From the NCBI RefSeq assembly GCF_009870125.1, contig NC_046681.1:25132001-25196000 (forward strand): a DNA stretch of 64,000 nt. Reading direction: 5' to 3'. Positions 19,860 to 33,864 of this stretch are shown here, piece by piece. The notes beneath the pieces were generated by a model. The model ran no database searches, was not told the origin of the DNA, and was given only the letters and a program-made list of their open reading frames with translations. The position numbers and the translations under genes are program-made. Numbering within the stretch: the stretch's first letter is position 1; every line of letters starts with the position of its first letter. The DNA is from Drosophila pseudoobscura. Its lineage: Eukaryota > Arthropoda > Insecta > Diptera > Drosophilidae.

Positions 19860-22800
19860 CCAAATAACTGATATACACAGGCTCATCACCTTTCACGAGA
19901 GTCACTGCAAAGGATTCCATAATTTTAAGGGAGTTACACTTTTGAATTGTATGATAGACTCACCATTGAACGATCTTCCCAACAAAGTTCTCTTCTTGCC
20001 CTGAACCATCTCGAAGGTGCCTTGAGCCCCCGATCTGACGCCGCAGTCCATATTGGAGAATCTAGGCCCGAAGACCCAGCGACATGTGTTACGTGCATAG
20101 CGCAAATAGTTTACATGCACCTCATCCACATTCAGCGGCGACATGCCCACACGAAGAATCATCGTGGTCTTGTTGTTATCTCGGACAAAGTTGACGCCAC
20201 CATAGCCGTAAATCATGGCTTGAAGGAAGCCACCGATGCCAGTTAGGAAGTTCGCGGAACCCTCAAAGCCCAACGGTGTCTCGCTCCACACCTTGAACTC
20301 GGGACGGACGTAGTCCTTGTAGCCCCGTTCGAAATACTCGTGGCCAAGCCATTCCTGACTGCTGGTCAGATAGTTGGTGGCGAACATGGACCAGGTCATG
20401 GCCGGTCCCGATTCTCTGGTCACATTGGAATAAATCCTCAAGTCGTTCAGGTGAGTGGTTCTGTATCGGGTATCACAAGATTATCACTAGACCTCCTCTA
20501 GAACTAAGGATCAACTCTACCTTGTATCGTATTGCAGGGGATATCCCAGCAGAATGGTGTCCGCCTGCTTGATGGTGGTGTTGACGACATAGCCCACATG
20601 CTGGGGATGATAGTCTAGCGCAGTGTCGTGTAGAATCAACAAGCGATCGCTGACACGGCGCCACTTCTCAAATAGTTCAGTACTGTCATTTCCGCACATC
20701 TCGCCTGCCCATTCGGCAAACTCCAGGGCAATTTTGGACACCGCATTCGTATAGACATTGTCATCGACATCCGGATGATCCTCGTCGGGTCCCATCACAT
20801 TCAGCAGGTGGCACACTGGACGGAATTCCTCACAGGCAGCTCGGCTCACCAGAAACTCGGCCACTTCGGCGGCAATCGGCCAGGCCTTATCGCAGACCCA
20901 AGCGTAGTCCCCCGAGTGGGCAAAAAACTTTTGTAGGGCAAATGAGATGTCGGGCGAGATGTGGATCTCCTGCTGGGCTACCTCGGGGCAGCAGGGATTC
21001 GTCACCTCAGTGCCCGTATATGCGCTCTCCCAGGGAAACCTAAAGGAAGTGTGATGATTCCGATCTGTTCTACATCTGTTAACGGAGAACCAAAATCTTT
21101 GAGTTCTCACCTGGCTCCCTTGTAGCCTTTTGAACGTGCATTGTACTTGGCTGCCTCGAGTTTCCTGCTGCGATAGTCCAGCACCTGCTTGCCATACTCA
21201 AAGCCAAAATGAGTGACCACCGGCAGCATCCAGATCTCCGTGTCCCAGAAGTTGTGACCCTGATAGTCCGCCTCGAGGTTGCCACGTCCCAGGCCAGTGG
21301 GGCTGAGGCCGTAGAAGGGCTCGTTGACCTGGTTGGTGCTTAGGGAAGGTAGCGAACTGGCCAAGTAGAAGATACCAGCATTGATGATCTGCGAGAGTTC
21401 CAGAACATTGCCCACCAGTTCGATGGAGAAGTCTCTGTCCCAGAAGTTGTGCCAGGCGTCTGTGTGTCTTTGCAGCATGCTGTTGGCATTCAATTGTAGA
21501 ACATCCTGCAGCTCTTTGAGGGCAACACTCTGTTCCCGATCTATGCAGATGATGACGCGATGACGCACTTCCGCCTGCCAAGTGGGCCACTCCAATTGCA
21601 GAGGCTCCTCCAGAGATTGGCTAAAAATTATGTAGATCTCTTGCGGTTGTTGTTGGAACCGCTCGAATTCGATGATATCCGTGCGACCTCGAATGGTACG
21701 ATAATCTCCGCTAGCACTGCTTCCATTGGAAACAACCACAAACTCAAAGGCATCGCTGGCATTACCAGGGTGTTGGCTAAGTCTCAGGAACTGAGGTGCT
21801 ACAAAGAGAATCCCCTCATCAGGCAGTGTGTTACCTCCTTTCCTTGCTTTTACTTACAGTTCGCTCTGGTGCCATATGCGGTGCTTCTGCTGGCCACCAC
21901 CTCATAGACCAAGGCCCTATTGAAGAACTTATGCGGATATGTTCTTTGCTCTATGGATAGTCCCAGGGAGTTGTAAGTTGTTTTAGAACGGAAGTAGCCA
22001 TCACGCAGATCCATCTCATAGCTAGTACCATTCACGGCCACATCCGCGTCTGTGGCGCAACCGAAACGATCGCAAACTTCCGTCGTGATATTCAGCCAAT
22101 TGGGTATGCGAGCGCGCTTGCTGTTGCCTGCGGGCCCATTGTATACTCCGTTCATAAAGATGGAATCCCCGAAGACCGTATAGCCCAGATGACCATTGCC
22201 CAGGGTGGGCATAAAGTTTAGGTCCGAGGGGAGACTGCAAAGTAAATGCGAGAAACAGAGAGAGAGAGAGAGATTTTGAATCGTATACTAAATAAGATTC
22301 TTAGTTTAGCTAGTAATCCGAATCTTAACATGTTTAAGTATTTATAATAAAGGTTTAAAAGTATAATCGTTTACTTGTACATATATTTATGCTTGTATAT
22401 ACATAGTACTAGAAAGTCTTTAACTGAAGGCGACGGCTCAAGGATCTGCATACTTGAAAATACACTAAAGATATTCCAGCTGTTGAGAATTCACATTATC
22501 GTATTTCAGATTAGAACGTTAGAGAATGGAGTTTTTCAATTATTTGCTCTTCAGTGCGAGTACTCGTATATTTGATTGATTAGATGAGCCATATTAAACC
22601 CCATTAAATCGCAAATATTTCTTAACGTATGAAGACTGAATATATATGTATATATATATCAACTTGAAACTGCGTAAAAAAAACTCATATTTGTTTTTCT
22701 ATGTTATCTTATTATTATTTGATAATATGTTCTTTCCAAAAAGATGTAAAATAATTCCAAAGAACTTCAATATCAATTGAACACATTCGATACATCTTTG

Positions 22801-23051
22801 AAGTACTATATAAATTCCAAACACAGAAATATCTACCATTGATACAATTTGTTCCGAACACATACACATCACAATAAGTAAAAATACAACATGCAGCAAT
22901 AGTTTTATGTATTTTCTTTATATTTTAAAACCACTTTTGTACCACACCTGTAGGTCTGAAGCAGGTAAGATTCCGGGGTCACAGCAGTGCAGACCCGGAG
23001 CACCGATAGGATCACGACAAACCAAAGAAAATGCAGCATTTTTTTTGCCAT
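19855..23051 (-). CDS. GH65 glucosidase, PGGHG/ATHL1 (acid trehalase-like) family, secreted
   Basis: The vertebrate relative PGGHG removes glucose from glucosyl-galactosyl-hydroxylysine of collagen. Minus-strand exons: 23051-22948, 22234-21858, 21798-21111, 21039-20521, 20460-19964 and 19904-19855; introns 713, 59, 71, 60 and 59 nt; product 744 residues. It starts with a signal peptide (about 1-23, core LHFLWFVVILSVL). Family motifs follow: 'MPTLGNGHLGYTVFGD', 'HNFWDTEIWM' (342-351, the Trp-Asp pair lining the substrate pocket) and 'FPWESAYTGTE'. 'VMGPDEDHPDVDDNVYTNA' contains E476, the expected general acid. The short last exon, ending in 'VTLVKGDEPVYISYLE', is my choice over read-through ('NGESIIQF...'), because both splice sites are strong and the peptide looks conserved. 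The ATG at 23051 is preferred over one at 23147 because it places the hydrophobic core at the N-terminus. Confidence 0.9.
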
Positions 23052-26000
23052 CCGCTTTGCAGCAATGGTCCGACTATACTGAGTGTGTCTCACGTTCCCT
23101 CGTCGATTGCAAGGGACTTGTGGCTGATAAGGGCGTTGATAATACATACACGTAGAGGAAAACTCGCTGATTTTGAAATATTTTCACTTTGATTTAAATA
23201 TTTATGCCATTCATTTGGAACCGAGTATTGAAATATTAAAATTGAAGTGTTTTAGCTTTCTTCTTATTTAAATTAAATACATTTCCTACAAATTTAACTT
23301 TTTTCTCTAAGTGTAATCCTTAATCTGTAAAAGGGGATTTTCGGAGGTGTTTGAACTGAGTGGGTATAATCTTTGGAGCTGCATTCCCATCATATTGTGT
23401 CGGATCTCTGCATTATCAAGGGCTTGAGTGCTCTGTTATCGGTTTGCAAATCGGCAAAGGAATTAACTTTAATGGGGGATCGACTCTCTGGAGCCACCTT
23501 ATCAATCAATTTTATTAGTTTGAATAACAGCTAACATATTTAAGACTCCTTGCTCGACAAGAAATGTCTGTCCTCAGGCTGGAACACATTGAAGAAGGAA
23601 ATATTATAAATTACTTTCCCCAGTACTCGTCTTTCAAGTGTTCGAGTAATAGTCTTCCAAACTCATAACTAGTACGGTATCTATATCTATATACTTACTG
23701 AAAGCCTGTGTCATAATATCGGTAATCATAGGTATAATTTATGCATCTTATAAAATATATTTCTGCCCACCGTCTATCCACGTTTTCTTTATTTTGGATA
23801 GAATACTGATCGAATAGATCATCCAGTTTCTTCAATCTAGTAGATACAATTTAGGAACAACAAAATTTGGGGGGAGTCTCCAATCGAGCAGCAATTACAC
23901 ACGTCCTGTATTTTGTTATTGGATTCTGGGGATCGAACTTCGGTAGCAAAGACATTTTTGTTCAATTCTCGCAGCGATAGAGGCAATGGGTGCTATATAC
24001 ATATATTATATTATTATACCCCTGTACCCATAGAGATTTAGTAATATAAGTATCTACAAGGTAATGAAAACATAATTTGAATCACTAAGAGTCTCCCCAC
24101 CGTTTCGTGTTTTATTTTCCTTAACCAAAAAACCAATGCAACACTTATATATTTCGTAATTATCATAGAAGTATATCATAGAAGTAGAATATATTCCCCA
24201 TCTAGCATATATGACTATTTCCACATATATTGATTAATCAAACATTATTTTCCTGTCTTCGTCTTTGTAATAAATTCTTGTTCTTTCGACTATTGATGAA
24301 CTCATTACGTACAGCTGCATTATTATCTCTGGCCATGACGGAGGATCTGGGGGGAAAGTGCTCATAAAATCGGGCAAAAACATTGAAGAGGAGGAATGCC
24401 TATGGGCATTGAGTGAGGTTTTCCACTGCCCCAGCCCAGCCCGGGAAGCCGATAATATTGTCCCATGTCCAAAGGCAATTGGCATTCTTCCCAAGCACAT
24501 AAAACTAATAAAAGAAACCAAAAAGAACAGAGAGGAGTACGAGTACACGAGTACGAGTGTCTGCGTTTTTATTGCCCTGCACTGCACTGAGAGATCTGAA
24601 TGGGCAGACAAGAAATCGACTTGGATCAGAGCAGAGATTAGGCCTGACCCAAAGAGATCTTGGCAGACGAGTGCTGCTGCTGAATGGAGACAATCATGAG
24701 AAATCTTCTAATGCCAAAAGGTAAGAGGAGAAGTCAGATGTAAAATAAAAATAAGAGTCATTAAAGATTGACTACTGTCAGGTGGCGGCGGCACAGACCA
24801 GATCTCTGTGGTTGGGTGGCCGTGGCCCTAGACTACATTCCTCTCCCTCTGTGTCTCTCTGTCCATCTGTCTTTCAGTTTTTATTATATTTTCATAATTC
24901 CTAGTTACAAGGTAATTATGGCCTTTGTTGCAGACTCTAATTACCTGAGAGTCAACGTTTGCCCATTCCCACATGGGATGGCTGCTCTAACTCTAGCCCT
25001 TGCTGAGCTTTACCTATGGATGGGTCTTACCTCCTACCCCCCACCATTATAGTACCATCCTCCACATTTCCGAAATATTCAACGCCATCTTAGGCTCTGA
25101 CAACGAAGCGTAACCAGCAAGGAACCGAACAACCGAAGCGACTAACTATAACCGATATGCGTTCGTGACTAAAACCCCATCTGTAACGTGTGTTACCCCT
25201 ATCCTCCCTATACTTGTATGTTTCCGTATCTTACCAGACTATGGGCTCCCTCTCTCTCTGCCCGATATGTTCATTCTTTAAGTTAAATTCAGCTCAGCAT
25301 AGCACTAATTTTAATGACGTTACGCCGCGATAGGTTTTCTGCTCAAGATCCATAAAGAAATGCTCAGGTGTTCGCTCGATGGCTCCGGGGGACCGACCGG
25401 CAGCCCAATCCTCTCTGTACTTGCGGTCTGGTGTGGCTTGGCACGAGATCTCCATCTGTTTGGATCTCCTCTGTGATTTACCCTTTTCCATTGTGCCAGT
25501 ATCATCATACCATCATCCCCCGCCCCCAAAACACACATACGATTGAGTACTCGTACTCCTATATATACTGTATATACGATTCAAGAAGTCAAAGTCGGGG
25601 AGGCTCTATCGCGATGTTGTCGCTTGCCGGAGCGTAACTGAAATATTAAAACAATTTTTTCCCCATTTTCAGTTGTTGTTTTGTTGTCGGCCATTTTGCC
25701 ATTTTGGTTTGGTTTGGTTTGGCGTCAGATTTTTGTTTTCTTTCTTTTCGGTTTATGTACTCCACTCGTATTATTTGTACGGGTATACGAGTGTACGAGT
25801 GTGTGTATCTTTTTTGTTGTTGTTTTGCCAACCTGTTGGCCAAAAAGTCGCGTCGAGAAATTTACGCAACGAAGCGTTGCCAATGAGTTTCCGCTTTTGG
25901 AGGCATTGGGCTTAGTCGTGGGCTGTTGCCATCCAATGTCCGTATAGCCATGCAACATGTCGGCAACAACAAAAACGAAGAAGCTCTGTATATTTTAGGA

Positions 26001-29000
26001 GGATTTTTAGAAGCTGCGCGGGTGGACAGAGAAGTTCCTATAGTTGAGTAGAGGGTTATAAGAAACAGGGAATTGTCCAAGAACTTTGGGTACAAGAGAT
26101 AATATTGGGTTTTTTTTGAAGTAAAATATACAATACATAATCTTATACCAATAAAGAGAAGCCAAACTTCTTTATTTCCACTTTCGAAGCAAATTTCTTG
26201 GTATACATTTTGAAATCCAAGTATAAAAACGATTATTACAATTTTAGGGCTTTTTTCTCTGGGTATGGCTTTATCCGATAGGATTTTCTTATATCTAAGA
26301 ACATTTATACACCGATTTAACCATTTTACACACCATATTATTCATTGTAAGGCAGCTGTCTTATGCAATCTAACCTGAGGTAACTGTGGCATAACCTTTC
26401 TCACATCAACTTTCTAATCGACCCGAAATTACCGAATGATATTTCCCCTTTTTGAAATGTTTCTGCCCCAGCCCTCGTGGGCCCTTCCCTGCCTACCCCG
26501 CTGTGGCTTAAACATTTGCTCGCGTTTTACTCTTTTTGGCCAGGCAGGTCCCGTCGCGTCGCCGCAGAGTGTTTTTCTGCCTAATTTGGGCTGCTCTCCC
26601 CGAAATGAAACGCGTGTGAAAATTATGTCTATTATGCGGCCGCACAGCCATTGTCTCTATCATTGTGGCCCACTGCAGAGCAGATCATACAATACATTGT
26701 ATTCAGAGAGAGAGATACATATACTATACTCGAATATAAATACAGGCAGCCCAACGATCATTTGCTTTCCCCCTGGGTTTTTTTTTTGGGTGTTTTCCAA
26801 CTGTGAGCTGGGAGCTGCCTAATTGTTGTAATTTGCCTAGGATATTATATTTATTGTATGCCAGATAATTATGATGATTATCTATGAAACGGAGTGTTTA
26901 AGCCCGCTTTTCTGTCGGCCATGGGAACCAAAAAGCCAAAAAGTGCCACTCTTTAACCCCTTCTGCAGGCAACACTCCCCGAAACATTTGCAACTCAATT
27001 ATGAAAGAAGCGGCGACTTCTGGCCCATCTTCCCCAGCTGCTTCTGCTTCTGCCTTCTGCCTCGTCCTAAGTTTCTTCATTATGACGATGCACCTGACCA
27101 TTCGTGCAATTTCAGCTGATAATTTGCATTATTTTTGTGCGCACAGGTGGCTCCAGCTACAGCACCAGCACCAGCTCTAGCTCCAGCCGGAGATACATCT
27201 ACAACTATGGCTATGGCCACGGCTCCTGCCTTATTCATGGCTGATCTCACGCGCCAAGGCACTGGCTTTAATTACACTAGACAGAAGGAGTGTTATTTCA
27301 AGATGAACAAATAATCATTCAAGTTCAAGTTAGTCTCCACACATAGGAAAAGTATACAACAACAAACATTTCTAAGGAAATGTACGATATGATATGTAAA
27401 TATATTTAATGGAAGTTTCCAATTGCATCTGGTATTGATTCAAATAAAATAGAGGGAGGAGAGCTCTATAAAATAATTTGCAATGTACAAGATTAGCCAC
27501 AAATTTATCATTCACTTAATATGCAATTTTCTCATGGTTCACGTGTCTCGACATTAAGATATTCCGCACTTCTTTTTGTATATCCCATATTTTGTAGCTT
27601 GGTGTTTGGCTTATTGCTGACTCCGCTTGCTGGCCCATGTGCAGTGTCTGTGACCTTTTCGCGGCTGCACTCCAATTCAATTACAAACAGAAAGAGACAG
27701 AGAAAGAGAGGGAAATAGCAAAAAAAAAAAATAATAATAAAAAACGAGAGCCTGGCACTTGGTGTGCAAAGATAATTATCAGCATGAGGCGCAGGTTTTG
27801 GGGATTGATATGTAAATTCCCATTTGCTTCATTTGTAATGCGTAAGTCATCCACGAAAAAATACACAGAAATAAGGAGAAGAGCTGGAAAGTGCAACTGC
27901 AACATCAGCGAACTGGGTGTGACATGTGGCAACGCTTGGCTGCCTCTTTAATTAGAGGCAGGTCAGGAGCAGTGGCTCTGAGCGTGGGAAAGCGTCAGAC
28001 TCTCGTCTGAGTCTCCTGCAAGGATAGTGCGGCTCGGTACGGTTCTGGTAATCACTCAAAATAAAGTAAAATTCTGTGCGGTCTATACCAGAAATTTGTC
28101 TCGGAGGTTGAGTAGATGGAGCTCTCCCCACTTGGGGGTTGGTTAAACATTTGATGTAATTTTACAGCTGCTGGTTGGTTTAATGCCTAGACACAGCCCA
28201 CGAAGCGTAACCGCAAGTCGGAAGACTGCCCGGAAAGTATCTGCAGAATTTAGTATCTTTTGGCTCGCGCGCTCACTCACCATGATTAGGGTCTACGCCG
28301 CCATGGAGATGCCAGATGGAAAACAGATTCCAATTATTACACCTGTTGAGCTCGGTCACCGAAACCCCGTCCCAAGATTTGTTTCTTTCTTATTATTACT
28401 ACTTTTTTTCTTTATACATTTTCATAAGTTACTTGGAGCGTGCTTCCTGCTACGCAACTATCCATCAACTCATTGTGGCCTATGGACCTGGAGTAGGAGA
28501 TGGAGTTCGAGCTAGAGATGGAGATGGAGTTGGAGTTGGAGGTAGATCTAGAGAGACAGAGAAACTCCCCTTAGATGGCCTGGTGATAGCATCATTGCAG
28601 TCCATTCAGCACTCCGGACAGCATCGGATCCTCATCAATGACTGGGGCCATCAGTTCATAAATATTTCTCGCTTCTTTCTCAGATAATCACAGGCTCTTG
28701 AAGCTGCAGCTTGTCCCAGTCGCCATTTAAGGTGTGAGCCTGGTTCGGCTCCGCCACAGGAACACAGGGACAGAGACCGGGACTGGAGACCCCTTTTGGA
28801 ACATGAATCGACTTTAACCGGTAGCCGAGGCCCCCACCCCTCCCATCAACCCCCATCATCTTCGGCCCCAACACGTTTACGCATCATTGCTTCTCCATCT
28901 GCTCGGCCGATTGTGATGCTACTGCTGCTGGAGCTGCTTTTATAGAAATTGATTTCAGATTTTTATTGTTTTAGAGCTCTTCATATCTCACGTCATCTGG

Positions 29001-32000
29001 CTAGCTGCCGACTGCCTGCCCGTCTGTCCGACTGTAAGAAGACTCTTATTGATACAGCCATTCGCTAGTAATAGAGTTGTTATTGCACTTTAATTGAAGT
29101 CATGTCTAAGGCGCCATCTGCACTTCCTTACACCAGCCAACAGGCAACAGGTCTTGAGAAAGCTTTTTGGTACATGGTTTGCGTTTGGGGTTGGGGTTGA
29201 GGTAAACTGAAATGAAAGTAAAGTAATTATAGTATAATAAATATTTTGATTAGATTTTAGTTATTAAAACAAAGAAAACTCCTGGTTATACATTTCTAAA
29301 GAATACTATTTGCGGATACTACTACTATTATTCGAATTGGATCCTATAATTTCAGGTCTTATAATGGAATAAACAATAGTAGGCGAAATATGATAGAACT
29401 AACGGTAAAGTTTAAGATTACGGTCACTTCATCTGTAAAACTTAACGTTACCTGGAGGCATCTAACATAACCTATTAAAATATTATCGAAAATATTTCCA
29501 AAACATCTTGGTTTCTCCACTGCATGCTTAAGAACCTTATCCTGATCGGCTATCATGTTCGATGGAATCATCTTTTTCTTCCCATTTTCGTTACAATTGC
29601 ATTCTCCACCTACATATGTACGTTCTTTGAAGCCTCAACCAAGTTAGATTTTGTTGTGCAGTGTTCGTTCCTTCGCATTAGCCAAGAATGTGCTTTACAT
29701 TTTGTTGTAACTGTACCCAATGCTGTGCCCGCTGCTGCTGCTTCTGCGGCGGCCCGGCTGCGTGTTTAACACATAATTCTTTCACAATTTTCCATTTAAA
29801 GCAGCGGAAAAATAATGTTTGCATTCTGCTGTTGCCGTGGTTGTGGAGCCTGACTCGGGAGTTGGATTCATCCGGGCACCATATTGCATGTTGGCCAGCT
29901 CTATCAAGAGATAAGCGTCTAAATTATTATCATACACTTGTAGGGCGCTCTGCTCTCCCTCTTTCTCTCTATGTCTATGGGGGTAACCTCTTTGTCTCAC
30001 TCTGTGGCAACCTGTTGATGGGTTCTGCCTTTTGCACTTTTTTGATTTTCTGCTCCGTTGAGTTTGATATGTTGTTGCATGGAACCATTTGGCTCCGCTG
30101 CATCCACCACTGAGCGCAACTGTACTCTCAAAGAGGTTGTGCAAGGGGTCTGTCCCACTAAATCGTGGAAAATTGTAACGACTTGTAGGCACTTTCGGCG
30201 ACACCCCAAAAGAAAACACGTGCGACACTGGGCTGAGACTCGGACCGGCGGACATGCTCAAAAAGATCTTCTTTTTTGTTTTTTTTTTTTTCGCTATCGT
30301 AGATCTGTCAAAGGCAGCCGTCCGTAACCAGAATTTCATATATAGTACTACTCGTATAGTAAAAACTAGAACCCAAAAAAGAGCCGAGCCGGGCCAAATG
30401 CTTTTCACTGAATCGCTATGAGTTGTTCTTTTGGTCTCTGGTCTCTGGATGAGTTTTCAGTTAGGTCGTAAAATAATTGCCGGACTGGAGCTGCTGGCAC
30501 TAGAGCGCGACACATATCATTGCCCTGATGAACGGACTTGGACCGGGGCCAGGGCCCTAGGTCTGTGCCTGGCTTATGGATCAAAGTAGAAGTGGAAGAG
30601 TGCCCTGTAATTATGATGAGGCCAATACAAGAACCGACCCTAAACGCAGCATTTTGTTGTTGTCTCCCTCCCGCTCCACTTCTTGAGTAATTAAGAAATC
30701 CTCTTTACAGTTCTGTTCTGTAATATTTTGTCGCTCTGTTTTTTTTTCATTTTGGGTTTTTAGTATGTCCGGGGCTCTCTGGCAAAAGTTTCACAGAATT
30801 CAGAGTTCGGTTTTGTCGCTGATGCGGCGTGTTTTGATGACTTCACTTAAAGTCAAATGGCTCCCGTCCTGTACTCGGGCATGTGGGTTATTATTGTTAT
30901 TATTACTTCTAGTATTCCAGCATACAAAGACGGCTTGTTCTTACGTTATGAGCATAAATGAAGGGTCCACTGGTCGACTACAAAGTAGGTAACTGACCAA
31001 AAAGCAGAAGGGCTAGGGTAGCTTCCGTCTTAGGGAGTTTACTCAATAGAAGAGGAGCTTTGGTGGTTAGTAAAAGAAACTGGGGATCGTTTGCGGGAGC
31101 ATAACATTAGCTAGAGTAAGAAGGCTAGTACTAGGGCAGATTTTCACCTGAGAAGTGAAATCGGATCATATATTTATATAGCTCATTGAACCAATTGAAG
31201 GTTTCAGAGTGTTACAACCCACACTGATCTCTTTTATAGATCTCATTGTATTTAAGGTTCGTTTTTTTGTTTATATTCCTATTCATTGGCACAATCTTAA
31301 CCACTCTAAGGTATCAATAAGTCCTCAGGCAATATGTACCTTTCAGAGTTCCACAATTTCTTCCCCCGAATGCTCCGACGACTACTGTTCTGTTCCATGT
31401 GCCGTGTTGATCCAAAATTAAGCTTTAGGCCCTTTTTTTCGGTGTTGGCTTTTCTTGCTGGGCGGTCAATTGCTTTTGACCCGAACCCCCAGTGCTCTCG
31501 CTACTTGGCACATCCGTTAGGTAGGGTTCTGGAAATGATTTTCCTGTTTCTTTTTTTTCGGTTTTGGGGTTTGGGGGTTTGGTTTTGGTGAAAGTTCATT
31601 AGACTGTTAATTGCAGTGCCAGAAACTCGGCGGAGAGCGAGAGGGAGAACCATTTGCAGGATTTCCAGCAATCCATATGGTGAAAGTCTCGAGACACTTA
31701 CAGTTCCGTTCCCCAAATGCTTTTCCAAATGCAATTTGGCTAAATGTCTTGGCCAATGATTGCAACAAAGCAGCGAAAAAGAAAAGAAAGAAAAACAATA
31801 ACGAAATCACAAAATTGCACAATTAGCCGAAACAAATCGCCGTTGGCTCAGCTGACTCATTTCATAGAAAAAAACTATATCATCTATATGGCTTCAACAC
31901 TAGAACTGGCACTGCCACTGGGGTGTCAGTCATATGCTGAAGCGACAGAAAAAATAATTTCACAAGCGGAAATTTTGTTCTTTCCCAAAAACTAGAACTT

Positions 32001-32466
32001 CCGCAAGGAGAGACACAGCGAGATGGGAGGTGGGGAAGGGGCTAGAGTTTCTATGGGGCATCCATGCCAGAAGCATTTTGTTGAAACTATTTTGCGCCTC
32101 GTCATTTCCTTATCGAAAGGTGAAAAGAATAATGTCACCAGCAGCAGCCCACGGGCATAATTAATTATCCCTTTTTCGGGGGGCTACCGTTTCGATACAA
32201 CCTCCGTCCAACGTTGTCATGCAGGCGCACCACCTACTCGTACATACATACATATGTATATATGTACTCGTATGTACATGTATATATTTATCCACAGTCG
32301 AATCGTGTTCCGAGGTGCACCCCTATGCGAAGAGAGTAGAACAGAACCGACAGCCATAAACATTATCGCATGTTCTACACTTAGATCATCAGCTTCTGCG
32401 GGGGTTAGACTCAGGTATACCCATACCCATACCCATACCTATACAGTAGTAGGTACAGGTACAACG

Positions 32467-32493
32467 ACACAACAACAACAACAACAACAACAA
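32467..32493. repeat. (CAA)n microsatellite
   Basis: About nine consecutive CAA units in non-coding DNA. Confidence 0.85.
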
Positions 32494-33629
32494 CATCGCA
32501 TCGTCACGGTTCGATGAGTATGTGAAAAATAAAAGAGAATTACAAATAAAACTGAAACACATGAGCTGCGAATAGTTCGACTTTTGTGCCGGTATTCAAC
32601 GAGCTGTTAGCTGTTGTCTGTCGTCTGTTGTCTGGCCAAAATAGTAGTTACGTTTGTGCATCATGCTAGCTGTTTCTCTAATACACATTTCTATAAATAT
32701 TTTTAGTTTTTTGTTAGAACAATGCTTGGCGACAGCCACTGATGTGCCAGTCAATTCCGTTTGGCTTTTAAATTTACGAAATTATCTAAAGTTTAATTTC
32801 AAACTCATTCCATATTTTATTTTGGATTAATCTAAGTTCAAAATAATTGCTTTAATTTAGTATAATATATTGAATATATAGCTATAATATATTCCTCAAT
32901 GGTTATTGGGTTTTCAAAAATGTATTTTCCCAAATGTATTTGTAGATCTCCAATTTATAGTCGAACACTTTGTTTAAATGAAGATAAAGTCTAAAGCAAT
33001 CGTTTTTTAAACACAGTGATTTGTTTGGATTTTATATTTCACATAAAATATTTGTAATGAAAACGTTTAAGCTTATAGCCAACGAAAACCCCCTACCCCT
33101 AATTTGTTCAACCTGAAAGGAGAAATTCAAACAATAAATCTACTTTATTTTTTTGTTAAAGTTTTGATAGCACACGAATGTCCATATGATCGTAAATTTA
33201 AGCTGCACTTAATTTTGACTCTTCTTCTGTTTGGCCTATTTCTTCGAGAGAGAGAGGATGAATCGGGATCACATCATTAGATGGATAAATGTATGTTCGC
33301 CAACTTCCTTTATTATATTTTGCCAGAGATCATTTGCAGAACGTATTTAGGCTGCTGCTTAGCCAAATGGAAAGCCAGGCCCGAAGCTTCTGCAGCGGTT
33401 GCTGTTACTGTTGCAGCCCATCCTCAGCGTCAGTGGCACATCCCAGCTTGCTGCTTGCCGCTTGCAGCTTGTGGCAGTGGCAGCTGCAGTTTGTTGCTGC
33501 AACTAATTGCATTTGGCTGGCATCGCTGGCAACAGCTCGTCTAACGGTTGCGGCTGCTTCCGTTAAGCAGCATGAAAAACGACAAATGGAGTTTTTTCTT
33601 TTTTTTTGTGTTTTATTTCTCTGTATTTT

Positions 33630-33690
33630 GATACCCTTGCCGGGGGCATTATAATTCTGCACAGAAGTTTGAAATACACAGATAGCGAAG
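33630..33690 (+). mobile_element. fragment of a DINE-1-like element (5' end type)
   Basis: 'GATACCCTTGCCGGGGGCAT' followed by 'TATAATTCTGCACAGAAGTTTG' resembles the common Drosophila terminus in which TATACCCTTGCAGAGGGTATT precedes TATAATTT...CAGAAGTTTGCAA. The fragment decays after about 60 bp. Short similar stubs occur near 44233 and 58967. Confidence 0.6.
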
Positions 33691-33842
33691 TTCCAGTACA
33701 GTAGACTTTCAAGCCAAAAGAATACTTCCTCTTGAGAACTGAGAGCTTACAGAGATTAAAAAAAGCAATGGAGTTTCCGGAAAAGGAAATTCGCGCCTAA
33801 AAAAGCTTTCAACGGGTAAGTCCCTTAGCGAAATAGTTTTTC

Positions 33843-33864
33843 TAAAGGTAAAGGTAAAGGTAAA
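33843..33864. repeat. AAAGGT hexamer repeat
   Basis: About four tandem AAAGGT/AAAGAT units in non-coding DNA. Confidence 0.8.

Noticed and set aside
24358-24699. 113-residue + strand ORF in the gene desert
   Set aside because: No family resemblance; it passes through microsatellite-like GAGTACGAGTA words and has no splice partners.
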